Shown here: positions 56,071 to 64,000 of the stretch, piece by piece
How the letters are laid out: each line of letters starts with the position of its first letter
Position numbering within the stretch: the first letter of the stretch is position 1
Assembly: GCF_900114475.1 (NCBI RefSeq)
Contig: NZ_FOTE01000007.1
Coordinates: 62,001 to 126,000 of the forward strand
Direction: 5' to 3'
Length of the DNA: 64,000 bases
DNA from: Paenibacillus sp. 1_12
Lineage (GTDB): Bacteria; Bacillota; Bacilli; Paenibacillales; NBRC-103111
Notes under the pieces: generated by a model
Database searches by the model: none
Told to the model about the DNA's origin: nothing
Seen by the model: the letters and a program-made list of their open reading frames with translations, nothing else
Position numbers and translations under genes: made by a program

Positions 56071-58038
56071 ATGAAGGATATGGGGATGGGGATTCTACAA
56101 CGAGTACGAGCAGTATCTCTTAAGCAGGTGACGATAAAAGATTCCTTTTGGTCAACACGAGAACGTAATGTAGCTGAAACCGTTGTCCCGTATCAGTGGG
56201 ACGCTTTGAACGATGCGATTCCTGGTGCAGAGCCGAGCCATACCATAGACAATTTTCGTATTGCAGCAGGAGATACGGAAGGTGATTACTATGGAATGGT
56301 TTTTCAAGACAGTGATCTTGGCAAATGGCTAGAGACTGTAGGATTCGTGCTTTCTCAAAAAAGCAATAGACAGTTGGAAAAAATTGCTGATGAGGTCATC
56401 GATTTGCTTGGCCGAGCACAACAGCGGGATGGTTATTTAAATACATATTTCACAGTGAAAGAGCCAGGTGCTCGATGGACCAATCTAAAAGAAGATCACG
56501 AGCTTTACTGTGCAGGCCATTTAATGGAAGCGGCCGTAGCTTATTACGATGCGACTGGCAAGAAGAAGTTTCTCGACATTATGAGCCGATATGCGGATTA
56601 CATCGGTACGGTTTTCGGTGTAGAGGAGGGTAAGAAACCCGGTTACGACGGTCATCCAGAAGTTGAACTTGCTTTGGTGAAGCTGTATCAAGCTACGGGC
56701 AAACAAGCTTATTTGGAACTCAGCAAATTCTTCGTCGATGAACGCGGCCAAAAGCCGCATTTCTTTGATCTGGAAGCGAAGGAAAGAGAGTCCCAAGGAA
56801 AAAGCTATAAAAACAAACGGATGCACGATTACTATCAGGCGCATCTACCGGTTCGGGAGCAAAAGACGGCCGAAGGACATTCTGTTCGGGCTGTCTACCT
56901 TTACAGTGCAATGGCTGATTTAGCTGCTGAATACAATGATTTAGAGCTGCTAAACGTTTGCAAAGAGCTATGGAATGACGTAGTACGGACTAAAATGTAT
57001 GTTACCGGCGGCATTGGTTCTTCCGCGTATGAGGAACGGTTTACGGTTCCCTTTGACCTGCCGAATGATCGAGCATACACGGAAACTTGTGCTGCCATCG
57101 GGTTGATGTTATGGGCGCACCGGCTGCAGCAGATCGATATGAACCGCGATTATGCTGATGTTATGGAGCTTGCGTTATACAATGGGGTATTAAGTGGTAT
57201 TTCTCTTGACGGTAAAAGCTATTTTTATGTCAATCCGCTTGAGGTGTGGCCTGAAACTGCAAATTTTCGCGATGACATGTCCAAGGTAAAAGTAACGAGA
57301 CAACCATGGTTCGGTTGTGCGTGCTGTCCGCCGAACATCGCTCGGTTGATTTCCTCTTTAGGACAATACATTTATGCAAAAGACGAGGATCATTCTGAGC
57401 TTTATGTTCATTTATATATCGGTAGCAAGGTAGAACTGGAAATCGGCGGTAAGCCTGTTACATTGAATCAGCAAACACAGTATCCTTGGGACGGTCAGGT
57501 TTCACTAGAGCTTACCATGGATGAGCTTACGGAATTTTCAATTTCGCTGCGTATACCTGGGTGGTGTAAAGATGCGAAAATTTCAATCAACGGACAAGAA
57601 ACAGAACTTGTTATCAACAACAACGGGTACGCTCAAATAAATCGGTCATGGGAAAATGGCGACCTGGTAGAGTTGAACCTTTCTATGCCGGTAGAAATCA
57701 TCAGATCCAATCCAAAAGTGAGGACGAATGCAGGAAAAGCTGCGCTGCAGCGCGGTCCGGTGGTGTTTTGTTTAGAGGAAGAAGACAATGGAGTGAATCT
57801 TCAGGACATTTTCCTTCCAAATGATATACAATTGGATACGTACTTTGATGCTGGGCTGCTGGGTGGAGTTACGGTAATCACGGGAACAGGTACTCGCAGC
57901 GAAGTGAAAAAGGACGACAATGCACTCTATACAACGCAGAATTATCAAAGAGTACCAGCCCCAATCAAAGCGATTCCTTATTTTGCTTGGAGCAACCGTA
58001 CTCCGGGTGAAATGATAGTTTGGATATGTAGTCAATAA
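56071..58038 (+). CDS. GH127 beta-L-arabinofuranosidase (DUF1680)
   Basis: 655-aa intracellular glycoside hydrolase resembling HypBA1. The zinc-cysteine active site is recognisable: ETCAAIG (Glu and Cys ligands) and WFGCACCPPNIARL, whose Cys pair includes the nucleophile used in place of the usual carboxylate. An (alpha/alpha)6 barrel is followed by beta domains. With the importer it would cleave beta-L-arabinofuranosyl units from imported oligosaccharides such as hydroxyproline-linked glycans or pectin side chains (family knowledge). ATG 56071 lies 8 bases after AAGGAG; ATG 56065 is too close. Confidence 0.9.
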   Translation: MKDMGMGILQRVRAVSLKQVTIKDSFWSTRERNVAETVVPYQWDALNDAIPGAEPSHTIDNFRIAAGDTEGDYYGMVFQDSDLGKWLETVGFVLSQKSNRQLEKIADEVIDLLGRAQQRDGYLNTYFTVKEPGARWTNLKEDHELYCAGHLMEAAVAYYDATGKKKFLDIMSRYADYIGTVFGVEEGKKPGYDGHPEVELALVKLYQATGKQAYLELSKFFVDERGQKPHFFDLEAKERESQGKSYKNKRMHDYYQAHLPVREQKTAEGHSVRAVYLYSAMADLAAEYNDLELLNVCKELWNDVVRTKMYVTGGIGSSAYEERFTVPFDLPNDRAYTETCAAIGLMLWAHRLQQIDMNRDYADVMELALYNGVLSGISLDGKSYFYVNPLEVWPETANFRDDMSKVKVTRQPWFGCACCPPNIARLISSLGQYIYAKDEDHSELYVHLYIGSKVELEIGGKPVTLNQQTQYPWDGQVSLELTMDELTEFSISLRIPGWCKDAKISINGQETELVINNNGYAQINRSWENGDLVELNLSMPVEIIRSNPKVRTNAGKAALQRGPVVFCLEEEDNGVNLQDIFLPNDIQLDTYFDAGLLGGVTVITGTGTRSEVKKDDNALYTTQNYQRVPAPIKAIPYFAWSNRTPGEMIVWICSQ

Positions 58039-58042
58039 GCTA

Positions 58043-58076
58043 AAGACAGCAGGCCGCCGCGGTGGCCTGTTGCTGC
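58043..58076 (+). terminator. Hairpin ending the GH127 operon
   Basis: CAGCAGGCC ... GGCCTGTTGCTG stem, GC-rich but with little T run. Confidence 0.5.
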
Positions 58077-58201
58077 GTTAAAGAGCAGAACCAAGAAGTA
58101 AAGCAGCTCTATATGCCTGCAAACAAATTTTTCTTGTATATAGCCATCTTTTAATATAATGTATGATAACAAATATTATAGAGAAAAGTGGGAACGAAAC
58201 T

Positions 58202-58765
58202 ATGAGAACATTAGCTGTATACTGTGGATCGAGTTCAGGAATTGATCCTATCTATATGAATGAAGCTAGAAAATTGGGGAAAGCTATGGTAGCGAATGGT
58301 CTTGACCTTGTATACGGAGGAGCAACAGTCGGTTGTATGGGGGCTGTAGCCGATGCAGTTCTGGAAGCGGGTGGCAAGGTAATTGGAGTGATACCCAAAA
58401 AACTCGCAAATGTTGAAATTGCTCATAAACATCTAACAGAGCTCCATATCGTGGATACGATGCATGAAAGAAAGGCACTCATGGCACAGTATGCTGATGG
58501 ATTTATCGCACTCCCTGGTGGAACAGGCACTTTGGAGGAATGGTTTGAAGTCTTTACATGGGCTCAACTAGGATATCATAATAAACCATGTGCATTGCTA
58601 AATATAAATAATTACTATACACCGGTTGTATCACTTTTTGATCATATGATTGAACAAGGGTTTGTAAGAGAAGCTTATAAGCATTTATTTTTAATTGACA
58701 ATGACGCAGCAGCATTAATTGAAAAGCTGAGGGACTATAAAGCAGACTATATCCAAAAATGGTAG
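58202..58765 (+). CDS. LOG family protein (YvdD-like)
   Basis: 187-aa Rossmann-fold enzyme of the LOG/TIGR00730 family. The motif PGGTGTLEE and the GGATVGCMGAVADAVLEAGG region match cytokinin-riboside-monophosphate phosphoribohydrolases, which release free base from nucleoside monophosphates. ATG 58202 gives the normal N-terminus (MRTLAVYCGSSSG); the ORF opens 13 codons earlier. A purine-type riboswitch follows downstream, controlling the next gene. Confidence 0.88.
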   Translation: MRTLAVYCGSSSGIDPIYMNEARKLGKAMVANGLDLVYGGATVGCMGAVADAVLEAGGKVIGVIPKKLANVEIAHKHLTELHIVDTMHERKALMAQYADGFIALPGGTGTLEEWFEVFTWAQLGYHNKPCALLNINNYYTPVVSLFDHMIEQGFVREAYKHLFLIDNDAAALIEKLRDYKADYIQKW

Positions 58766-58838
58766 TTTTACTCAAGAGCTTTTAAACACAATGATTTGTG
58801 TTACAATAGTCATCAGTCGGAGTGGACGGCTCATCCTA

Positions 58839-58867
58839 TTGACAATAGCTGACACACCATGTATGAT
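58839..58867 (+). promoter_or_regulatory. SigA promoter of the riboswitch-EamA unit
   Basis: -35 TTGACA (58839-58844), 17-base spacer, -10 TATGAT (58862-58867); about 35 bases before the aptamer. Confidence 0.8.
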
Positions 58868-58901
58868 TCAATTTATTGTTGTAATCATCATTCATAATTC
58901 G

Positions 58902-58966
58902 TTCGTATAACCTCACGACTTTAGGGTGAGGGTTTCTACAGGAAGCCTTAACTTCCTAACTACGAA
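58902..58966 (+). promoter_or_regulatory. Purine-family riboswitch aptamer (guanine-type pocket)
   Basis: Three-way junction: P1 TTCGTA/TACGAA, P2 CCTCAC/GTGAGG, P3 AGGAAG/CTTCCT, with the invariant TATAA in J1/2 and GTTTCTAC in J2/3. The specificity base in J3/1 is C58960 (AACTAC), as in guanine/hypoxanthine rather than adenine aptamers. Loop L2 is 9 nt (GACTTTAGG) and L3 is 6 nt (CCTTAA); GG and CC can still kiss. These loops differ from the common consensus. It controls the EamA transporter gene. Confidence 0.82.
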
Positions 58967-59017
58967 TACAGGACCATCTTAGATGATTTTCTGTATTCAT
59001 AGTTAGGGAGTTTTTTG
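58952..59017 (+). terminator. Riboswitch-controlled terminator
   Basis: A 20-bp stem pairs 58952-58971 with 58991-59010 (one wobble, one C-A mismatch), then TTTTTT. Its 5' half contains the 3' strands of P3 and P1, so aptamer and terminator exclude each other: ligand should switch the gene ON. Confidence 0.78.
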
Positions 59018-59059
59018 CTTTTTTGTAGGCTGCGAGAAATAAGGGAGGACATCATAGAA

Positions 59060-60013
59060 ATGAAATATTTGTTATCTGTTTTTTTAGGTGCGATCTGTTA
59101 CGGCATCCTTTCAACCATTGTCGTTACGGCGTATGGGGAAGGCTACGGGCTCGGAGAAGTTGTTGGCAGCCAGTTGTTCGTAGGATTTATTCTGGCATGG
59201 GGATTCATGCTGTTTACGAAGTGGCGGGAACGAGGTAAGTCTGGATCCATATCAAGGAAAGCATCAACCGTAACCTCGAAACTGAGTTGGAAACAACGCT
59301 TGTTACTTATGGCTGCCGGAGCGCCTACGGCCATAACTGGATTGCTGTATTACGAATCGCTTCGGTACATTCCGAATTCTCTGGCTATCATTTTATTATT
59401 CCAATTTACTTGGATCGGGGTTCTGATTCACGCTATAAGTCATCGAAAACGGCCGAATGGAATCGTGCTTCTCACGCTAGTCATCTTGTTCGGTGGAACT
59501 TTACTGGCTGCAGGAATCGTAGAGCAGGGGATGTCGAGATTTAACTGGATCGGGGTTGCTTTGGGGCTGTTATCTGCGTTGAGCTATTCCATGTTCATTC
59601 TGCTCAGCGGCAAGGTATTGCCTTCCATTCATCCGGCATACCGCAGCGGTTGGATGATTACAGGTGGAATGCTGCTCGTGTTCATTTTATTCCCACCTTA
59701 CTTTCTGATCAACGGACTTCTATTGGGAAACCTCCTACTGTTTGGATTCATGCTCGGTCTCTTCGGTGCTTTTTTACCTCCAGTCCTGTTTGCGATAGGG
59801 GTTCCTCATATTGGAGAAGGCATGACCGGTATTCTGGGTGCCTCCGAACTACCCGTTGCAGTGCTTTTATCCGCTATCGTCCTGCATGAACACGTAAGTG
59901 CACTCCAGTGGATAGGGGTCGTACTGGTCATGGTTGGCGTTGCGCTTCCCGAGTTATTTAAAAGAATCAGGCGGCATTCCGATGGCTATTCCGTTTCTAG
60001 CCTCGATTCATAA
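59060..60013 (+). CDS. EamA/DMT-family transporter under purine riboswitch control
   Basis: 317-aa membrane protein with ten predicted TM helices in two EamA repeats (GAPTAITGLLYYESLRYIPN; MTGILGASELPVAVLLSAIVL). DMT transporters of this type usually export small metabolites. GGGAGG lies upstream of ATG 59060; the ORF starts earlier at 59015 inside the terminator tail. An ON-type guanine-class riboswitch predicts a role in exporting a purine base, nucleoside or related compound, comparable in logic to the adenine-controlled PbuE (inference). Confidence 0.87.
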   Translation: MKYLLSVFLGAICYGILSTIVVTAYGEGYGLGEVVGSQLFVGFILAWGFMLFTKWRERGKSGSISRKASTVTSKLSWKQRLLLMAAGAPTAITGLLYYESLRYIPNSLAIILLFQFTWIGVLIHAISHRKRPNGIVLLTLVILFGGTLLAAGIVEQGMSRFNWIGVALGLLSALSYSMFILLSGKVLPSIHPAYRSGWMITGGMLLVFILFPPYFLINGLLLGNLLLFGFMLGLFGAFLPPVLFAIGVPHIGEGMTGILGASELPVAVLLSAIVLHEHVSALQWIGVVLVMVGVALPELFKRIRRHSDGYSVSSLDS

Positions 60014-60022
60014 CAAATAAAA

Positions 60023-60060
60023 AAGGCAAGTTCCTCCGCTGAGGGACTTGCCTTTTTTTT
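60023..60060 (+). terminator. Terminator of the EamA gene
   Basis: AAGGCAAGTTCCTC / GAGGGACTTGCCTT with CGCT loop and a run of eight T. Confidence 0.92.
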
Positions 60061-60182
60061 ATGCTCTTTTATAAATGGTTCAGCAGTTGTAGAACAACCT
60101 TGTGTTTCATGAGGCACGTATTAAGTAAAAACCCATAAAATAAACAAATGCCTAAAAAATGATGTGATAGGAGGAGAAGTCG

Positions 60183-60977
60183 ATGATCATAATTGCGGGT
60201 AACAGCGAAACGGCTTTCGACGATAGTACACTGTCCGGGTTGGAACAAAGCATGTATCGGACCATGAAAAGCAGCTCTTTGGAGTACCGGTATGATTCCG
60301 TTGAGGGTCTCTTGTTTGAATTGGCTGTACGATTCCATATCGTAGAATCCTCGCGGTCGCTCAACAAGAGCGGTGTCCAATTTTCCGACTTTGAACATTC
60401 CCGATGTAACGAGGAATTTTGGGATCGTCTCGATAATGGAGGATTTCAATTAAAGAATGGAGTTTCCTCACAGGATGGGATAAGGGATATTTTTAAGAAT
60501 GGACGCTTATATGCGTTTGAGTGTGCAACAGCTGTGACCATCGTTTTGTATAAAGCCGTGCTTGAATCTATTGATCCCAAACAGTTCGATATGTTGTATT
60601 CGGATCTTTTGTTATATGATTGGCATTTTAACAGCAACTTACGCCTGAATGACAAAACGGATCCAAATGAAGCTGTGGCAGGGGATATTCTCTATTTTAA
60701 TAATCCTGATTTTGATCCTTCCACCCCTTGGTGGAGAGGGGAAAATGTCGTCAAGATGGAGCAGGATCTTTATTATGGGCATGGCATCGGAATCAGAACT
60801 AGTGATGAGATCATTACGGGCCTGAACAAATCCAGAAAGCCTGGAAGCACCGAATCGGCATCCTTATCGGATCGGTACGATCAACTTGACTTTGCCTTCC
60901 TTTGGCGGCTTATATCCAGTAGCGATCCCAGGAAGCTTATTATCGCAAAAGTAGGTGCCAGATCTTATATATATTGA
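60183..60977 (+). CDS. tgl: Spore protein-glutamine gamma-glutamyltransferase Tgl
   Basis: 264-aa transglutaminase that cross-links spore-coat proteins through gamma-glutamyl-lysine bonds. It aligns over its length with Bacillus Tgl: catalytic Cys114 in LYAFECATA, then LYDWHFN, WWRGENVV (Glu) and YGHGIGI (His). It is about 20 aa longer than the B. subtilis enzyme (245 aa), mainly in the C-terminal tail. AGGAGG is placed upstream of ATG 60183. Monocistronic; expected to be made in the mother cell during sporulation, though no clear SigE/SigK promoter is seen. Confidence 0.92.
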   Translation: MIIIAGNSETAFDDSTLSGLEQSMYRTMKSSSLEYRYDSVEGLLFELAVRFHIVESSRSLNKSGVQFSDFEHSRCNEEFWDRLDNGGFQLKNGVSSQDGIRDIFKNGRLYAFECATAVTIVLYKAVLESIDPKQFDMLYSDLLLYDWHFNSNLRLNDKTDPNEAVAGDILYFNNPDFDPSTPWWRGENVVKMEQDLYYGHGIGIRTSDEIITGLNKSRKPGSTESASLSDRYDQLDFAFLWRLISSSDPRKLIIAKVGARSYIY

Positions 60978-61155
60978 GAGTCAAAATAGTTAGTGAACTT
61001 TTATCGAGTCCTTTTAGAGATGAATAGTATAAAAAAAATGGCCCAAGTTACGCTGATCAAGACTTTCGCATACAGCAGCTTCAGGAGTGCAGCGAAATCA
61101 GGATTCAGCGGCTGTGGGCCAGCTTTATTTAGCAAATATGAGTCGACTAGCGAAC
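60978..61155. other. Gap with a long GGCCCA/TGGGCC inverted repeat
   Basis: GGCCCA (about 61039) pairs with TGGGCC (about 61119) around about 75 bases that themselves fold; TTTATTT follows. Possibly the end of the tgl transcript. No coding sequence is convincing. Confidence 0.3.
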
Positions 61156-62220
61156 TTAGTTTTCTACGACGATTTTGACTGCTTGGCCGATTGGAGGCAA
61201 GCTTTTGGTCAGGATAGGACCGTAGAATGCAAACACTTTATCGCCCTGCTTCAACTGATCGACGGCAATCGGTTGATTATCTTTGGTGCCGATAATCGCC
61301 GTGGTGTTTGAAACGTTCAATACGATGGTTTCGAAGGAATTATCACTAAGTTTAGTACCTTTGACCACAAGCCGTGTTGTGCCTTCCTCCGATGGGGTCA
61401 CTTCTTCGATGACTCCCGTCGTGCCTAAGCTTTGTTGAGCAGCAGGAGCTTCTTTTACGATAATTTTCTTTGCATTGGTCATTGGCGGCATGCTCATGGC
61501 CATAACCATGCTGTGCTCCGCTGTGATGGACATGCCAAGCTGAAGGTCAGCGAGCTTCAGCTTTTGGTTGTCGGACGATACGATTTCCGTTTCATTGGAA
61601 ATGTTTAGACGAACGCCATGAGCGTAGCCATTCACGCCGATTTCTCCACCATTTTCACGATAAGTGATACTGGTGATAGTTCCTTGCTTGGTTGTATCCG
61701 AAACAGCTTCCTCGCCGCCCTGTTGTTGGGAACTAATCGTGATTGTCCCCGTTGGGCTAGCCGTAACTTGAAGCTTCATCACTTCTTCAAAAAATGACAA
61801 CGGTACATATGTTTTCTCGTTCTTTAGCTCCGGCGTAACTTCGAGCTGAATGAGCATTTTAGCAAAACTGTATTTGTCTTGTCCAATTTGAAGGGTTAGA
61901 AATTGATTGCCTTTGATGAGCTCCAGTGACTGCGTGGTTGGCATCCAAGTCAGATTATAGCCAAGAGCTTCAGCTGCAGCACGGATCGGTACCATAATAG
62001 TATTGTTTGCACCTACGTATAGGGAAGCTTCGTCTGGCGAAAATCCTTTTCCATTAATAACGAGATTGAATTTCAGACTGCCGTAGGAATCCTGCGGAAT
62101 GGATGCAGAAATCGGCATGGGTTTCACGACGGGCACTGGCTCGCTTGGAGCTGCGGATACGACGTTGGCTGCTATGAGGGCTCCAGCTAGGACTGCCCCT
62201 AATACTTTGAATTGTTTCAT
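61156..62220 (-). CDS. Secreted protein with copper-amine-oxidase N-terminal domain
   Basis: 354-aa exported protein: signal peptide (1-24, AANVVSAAPS), then a Cu_amine_oxidN1 domain (NTIMVPIRAAAEALGYNLTW; TYVPLSFFEEVM), abundant in Paenibacillus surface proteins despite the name, and two similar beta-rich modules (GTITSITYRENGG ... GMSITAEHS; GVIEEVTPSEEG ... GDKVFAFYGP) resembling DUF5666-type repeats. No catalytic oxidase domain is present. GGAGGT precedes ATG 62220. Likely a cell-surface structural or binding protein. Confidence 0.8.
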   Translation of the reverse strand: MKQFKVLGAVLAGALIAANVVSAAPSEPVPVVKPMPISASIPQDSYGSLKFNLVINGKGFSPDEASLYVGANNTIMVPIRAAAEALGYNLTWMPTTQSLELIKGNQFLTLQIGQDKYSFAKMLIQLEVTPELKNEKTYVPLSFFEEVMKLQVTASPTGTITISSQQQGGEEAVSDTTKQGTITSITYRENGGEIGVNGYAHGVRLNISNETEIVSSDNQKLKLADLQLGMSITAEHSMVMAMSMPPMTNAKKIIVKEAPAAQQSLGTTGVIEEVTPSEEGTTRLVVKGTKLSDNSFETIVLNVSNTTAIIGTKDNQPIAVDQLKQGDKVFAFYGPILTKSLPPIGQAVKIVVEN

Positions 62221-62514
62221 GATGGTAATACCTCCTGTTGGTTGTTGTTAGAATAGGACCCATGGAGCTCTGGGAGCATATGGTTTGTCGTTCTATGTTA
62301 ATACAAACGGGAAAGACGGATAAAATGTTGCAAAAAGATTAAAGATCAGGTGAGAATCCTAAAAAAACGACCTTCAAGTGAAACGGAAATAACGAAAATG
62401 TCAGCAAGCTGTTATCGATTGTCTATTTAATAAAGTGCCTCATTCCATTATATTAAATCCTATTAAGCCAGTTCACGTGTAGTAACTAATGATAAGCAAA
62501 AGGGGAAATGACTC

Positions 62515-63375
62515 TTGAAAAAAAATAAACTTTTCATCCCTGGGTTGCTGCTGCTCTCAGCAATGGTTGCTGGCTGTTCAAGCCAAACCATGGTCGATAC
62601 GAAATTGATACAAGGAGAAGCGGATCGAGAAAGTAAGCCGCAGATCGAACATTTAGACATTTCTATAATGAATGTGGACAAGTATTTTCCCAATAATGAA
62701 GGTACCTTTGTTTTGCGTAATTTGCGTTCGGATCAAACTTTTATATTTAATAAAGAACGGGCTCTTAAGCGACAGCCTCCAGAGTCGACATTTAAAATTG
62801 TTAATGCTTTAATCGGTCTACAGGTCGGGGCGGTAAAAGATGAATACGATGTAAAACGCTGGGATGGTGTGAAAAGAACCAGGGAGGAATGGAATAAGGA
62901 TCACACCTTGGGATCTGCTATGCGGACTTCCGCATTATGGTATTATCAAGCTATAACCCGTGATATTGGCAAGGAGCGTATGCAGGAATGGTTGAATAAG
63001 CTTAACTACGGGAATAAGGACATATCAGCGGGAATCGATACCTTTTGGTTGAACAGCTCGTTACAAATTTCACCTCTAGAGGAGGTTGATTTCCTCAGCT
63101 GTTTGGTTCAGGAAAAGCTTCCTTTAGACAAAAATATGATGAAGACTGTCAAACGGATGCTGATTCAAGACGAAGGAGAACATTATACACTTTACGGAAA
63201 AACAGGAACAAGGAACAATCCTCTAGCAGGATGGTATGTAGGCTTTGTCGAAAGTAAACAGCAGGCGTATGTTTTTGCCGCTAATATGGACGGACAGGGA
63301 ACGATATCGCCACAAAAAATAAAAGATCTGGCAACCGATATATTATTGGAATACAGGATTATCGAGCCTAAGTAA
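62515..63375 (+). CDS. Class D beta-lactamase, lipoprotein type
   Basis: 286-aa OXA-like serine beta-lactamase, or a penicillin-binding relative like YbxI/BPU. Lipobox VAGC (Cys21) predicts membrane anchoring. Active-site motifs: S91-T-F-K94 (Ser nucleophile, Lys that may be carboxylated), S139-A-L141 where OXA enzymes have S-x-V, YGN 165-167, WLNSSLQISPLEE, and KTG 229-231 followed by GWYVG. All core residues remain, so activity is plausible. The TTG start at 62515 has AAAGGGGAA upstream. No BlaI/BlaR is adjacent. It lies 23 bases before the FHA gene, probably cotranscribed. Confidence 0.88.
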   Translation: MKKNKLFIPGLLLLSAMVAGCSSQTMVDTKLIQGEADRESKPQIEHLDISIMNVDKYFPNNEGTFVLRNLRSDQTFIFNKERALKRQPPESTFKIVNALIGLQVGAVKDEYDVKRWDGVKRTREEWNKDHTLGSAMRTSALWYYQAITRDIGKERMQEWLNKLNYGNKDISAGIDTFWLNSSLQISPLEEVDFLSCLVQEKLPLDKNMMKTVKRMLIQDEGEHYTLYGKTGTRNNPLAGWYVGFVESKQQAYVFAANMDGQGTISPQKIKDLATDILLEYRIIEPK

Positions 63376-63398
63376 TTGTTTGTAAAGGAGTTATGCAA

Positions 63399-64000
63399 AT
63401 GATCGATCACGACGTGTATATGACTATCAATCAGGGCGAAACCGGTAATCAGGAAAATCCTTGCTACCTGCTGAAAGAGGAAACCGTTATTGGGCGTGTG
63501 TGGGAACAGGTAGTACCGGATATCCATTTTGCCAGCTCATATATATCCAGAAGGCATGCCGTCGTTGTTGTAGAGAATGATCGATTTTTTATTATCGATT
63601 TGATGAGCAAGCATGGAACTCGGGTCAATCATACTGTTATTGGTAATAATAAACCCTTTTTGCTGCATGATGGTGACATCATAAGTTTGGCTAGAGGCGT
63701 TGCGGTGCTTACTTTTCATAAAATGAATGAAAAACGTGTCGGGGATACTCTGGAATTTCCGCTTCCAACCGATGAAGACAGGGAAGAACATTACGGCCTG
63801 TTTGTAAATATGGACAGGAGAGAGATCATGATTGACGGCGTGCAAATTTATTTGTCCAGCAAGGATACCGAGCTGTTTGGCCTGCTGTATCAAATGGCTA
63901 ACTCTGCCGTGAGCTATGATGAAATCCGGATGAACATCTGGCCTGAACGAGCGGCTAATGGAATAGACGATATTCCTGATGTCGGTCGAGAGGAAGTCAA
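63399..64000 (+). CDS. FHA-domain protein with winged-helix C-terminus (partial)
   Basis: Runs off the window end. Residues about 22-100 form an FHA phosphothreonine-binding domain (IGR 31-33; SRRHA with Ser50/His53; SKHGTRVN 70-77). From about residue 128 the sequence (MIDGVQIYLSSKDTELFGLLYQMANSAVSYDEIRMNIWPE) is an OmpR/PhoB-type winged helix, so it may bind DNA when recruited by a Ser/Thr-phosphorylated partner. ATG 63399 lies 8 bases after AAAGGAG; ATG 63393 is too close. The gene follows the beta-lactamase gene directly; a link to wall stress control is conceivable. Confidence 0.82.
   Translation, partial: MIDHDVYMTINQGETGNQENPCYLLKEETVIGRVWEQVVPDIHFASSYISRRHAVVVVENDRFFIIDLMSKHGTRVNHTVIGNNKPFLLHDGDIISLARGVAVLTFHKMNEKRVGDTLEFPLPTDEDREEHYGLFVNMDRREIMIDGVQIYLSSKDTELFGLLYQMANSAVSYDEIRMNIWPERAANGIDDIPDVGREEV

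Overview
The window looks like chromosomal DNA of an endospore-forming, low-to-moderate GC Firmicute, most likely a Paenibacillus. Supporting signs are strong AGGAGG ribosome sites with frequent TTG/GTG starts, a spore transglutaminase (tgl), an Ena-type endospore appendage subunit beside a collagen-like spore-surface protein, YesM/YesN-type two-component control of sugar ABC transporters, a GH127 arabinofuranosidase and a BM3-type P450 fusion. I see no rRNA, tRNA, CRISPR array, prophage or intact insertion sequence.

Layout. 0-8 kb: DHA2 drug exporter, secreted GDSL hydrolase, glycosyltransferase, PAP2 phosphatase, NlpC/P60 endopeptidase, ABC-F ATPase. 8-17 kb: AraC regulator, Ohr peroxidase, a cobalamin-binding MerR (CarH/LitR-like) regulator divergent from a soluble PAS-chemoreceptor, SRPBCC and GNAT proteins, a LysR regulator divergent from a YeiH-type transporter. 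17-21 kb: CYP102 P450/reductase fusion and its divergent TetR regulator. 21-25.3 kb: copper operon csoR-copZ-copA-lipoprotein with three matching CsoR boxes. 25.5-27.6 kb: STAS protein and a PAS-GGDEF-EAL gene split by a one-base deletion. 27.5-31 kb: ZIP transporter, wreck of a sigma-54 activator, and a sigma-54-promoted aldehyde dehydrogenase plus DUF779 partner. 31-36.6 kb: erythromycin-esterase family protein, DJ-1/PfpI protein, two-TM channel, CstR-rhodanese persulfide module, EctA-like acetyltransferase, twice-frameshifted HD phosphohydrolase, FMN reductase. 37-39.5 kb: spore-surface cluster. 39.8-40.4 kb: second NlpC/P60 paralogue.

40.8-58 kb holds two carbohydrate-uptake loci. The first combines an LplABC-type importer, a membrane-bound AraC sensor-regulator and a Cys-type sulfatase, suggesting import of a sulfated glycan. 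The second is a YesN/YesM-like two-component system, an ABC importer, a TIM-barrel isomerase and a GH127 beta-L-arabinofuranosidase. Neither locus has its own ATPase, so both probably share an MsmX-type ATPase encoded elsewhere. 58-64 kb: LOG protein, a purine-type riboswitch upstream of an EamA exporter, Tgl, a copper-amine-oxidase-N-domain secreted protein, a class D beta-lactamase and a partial FHA/winged-helix regulator cut by the window end.

The most interesting points are: (1) the CarH-like regulator with 11-bp-phased TGTATA repeats sitting on the chemoreceptor promoter; (2) the purine-family riboswitch with ON-switch geometry and unusual loops; (3) the Ena/collagen spore-appendage cluster; (4) a textbook sigma-54 promoter with two enhancer sites whose adjacent activator is dead; (5) a promoter layout conserved between the two NlpC/P60 paralogues. 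Several single-base disruptions between 26 and 39 kb could be genuine gene decay or base-calling errors.
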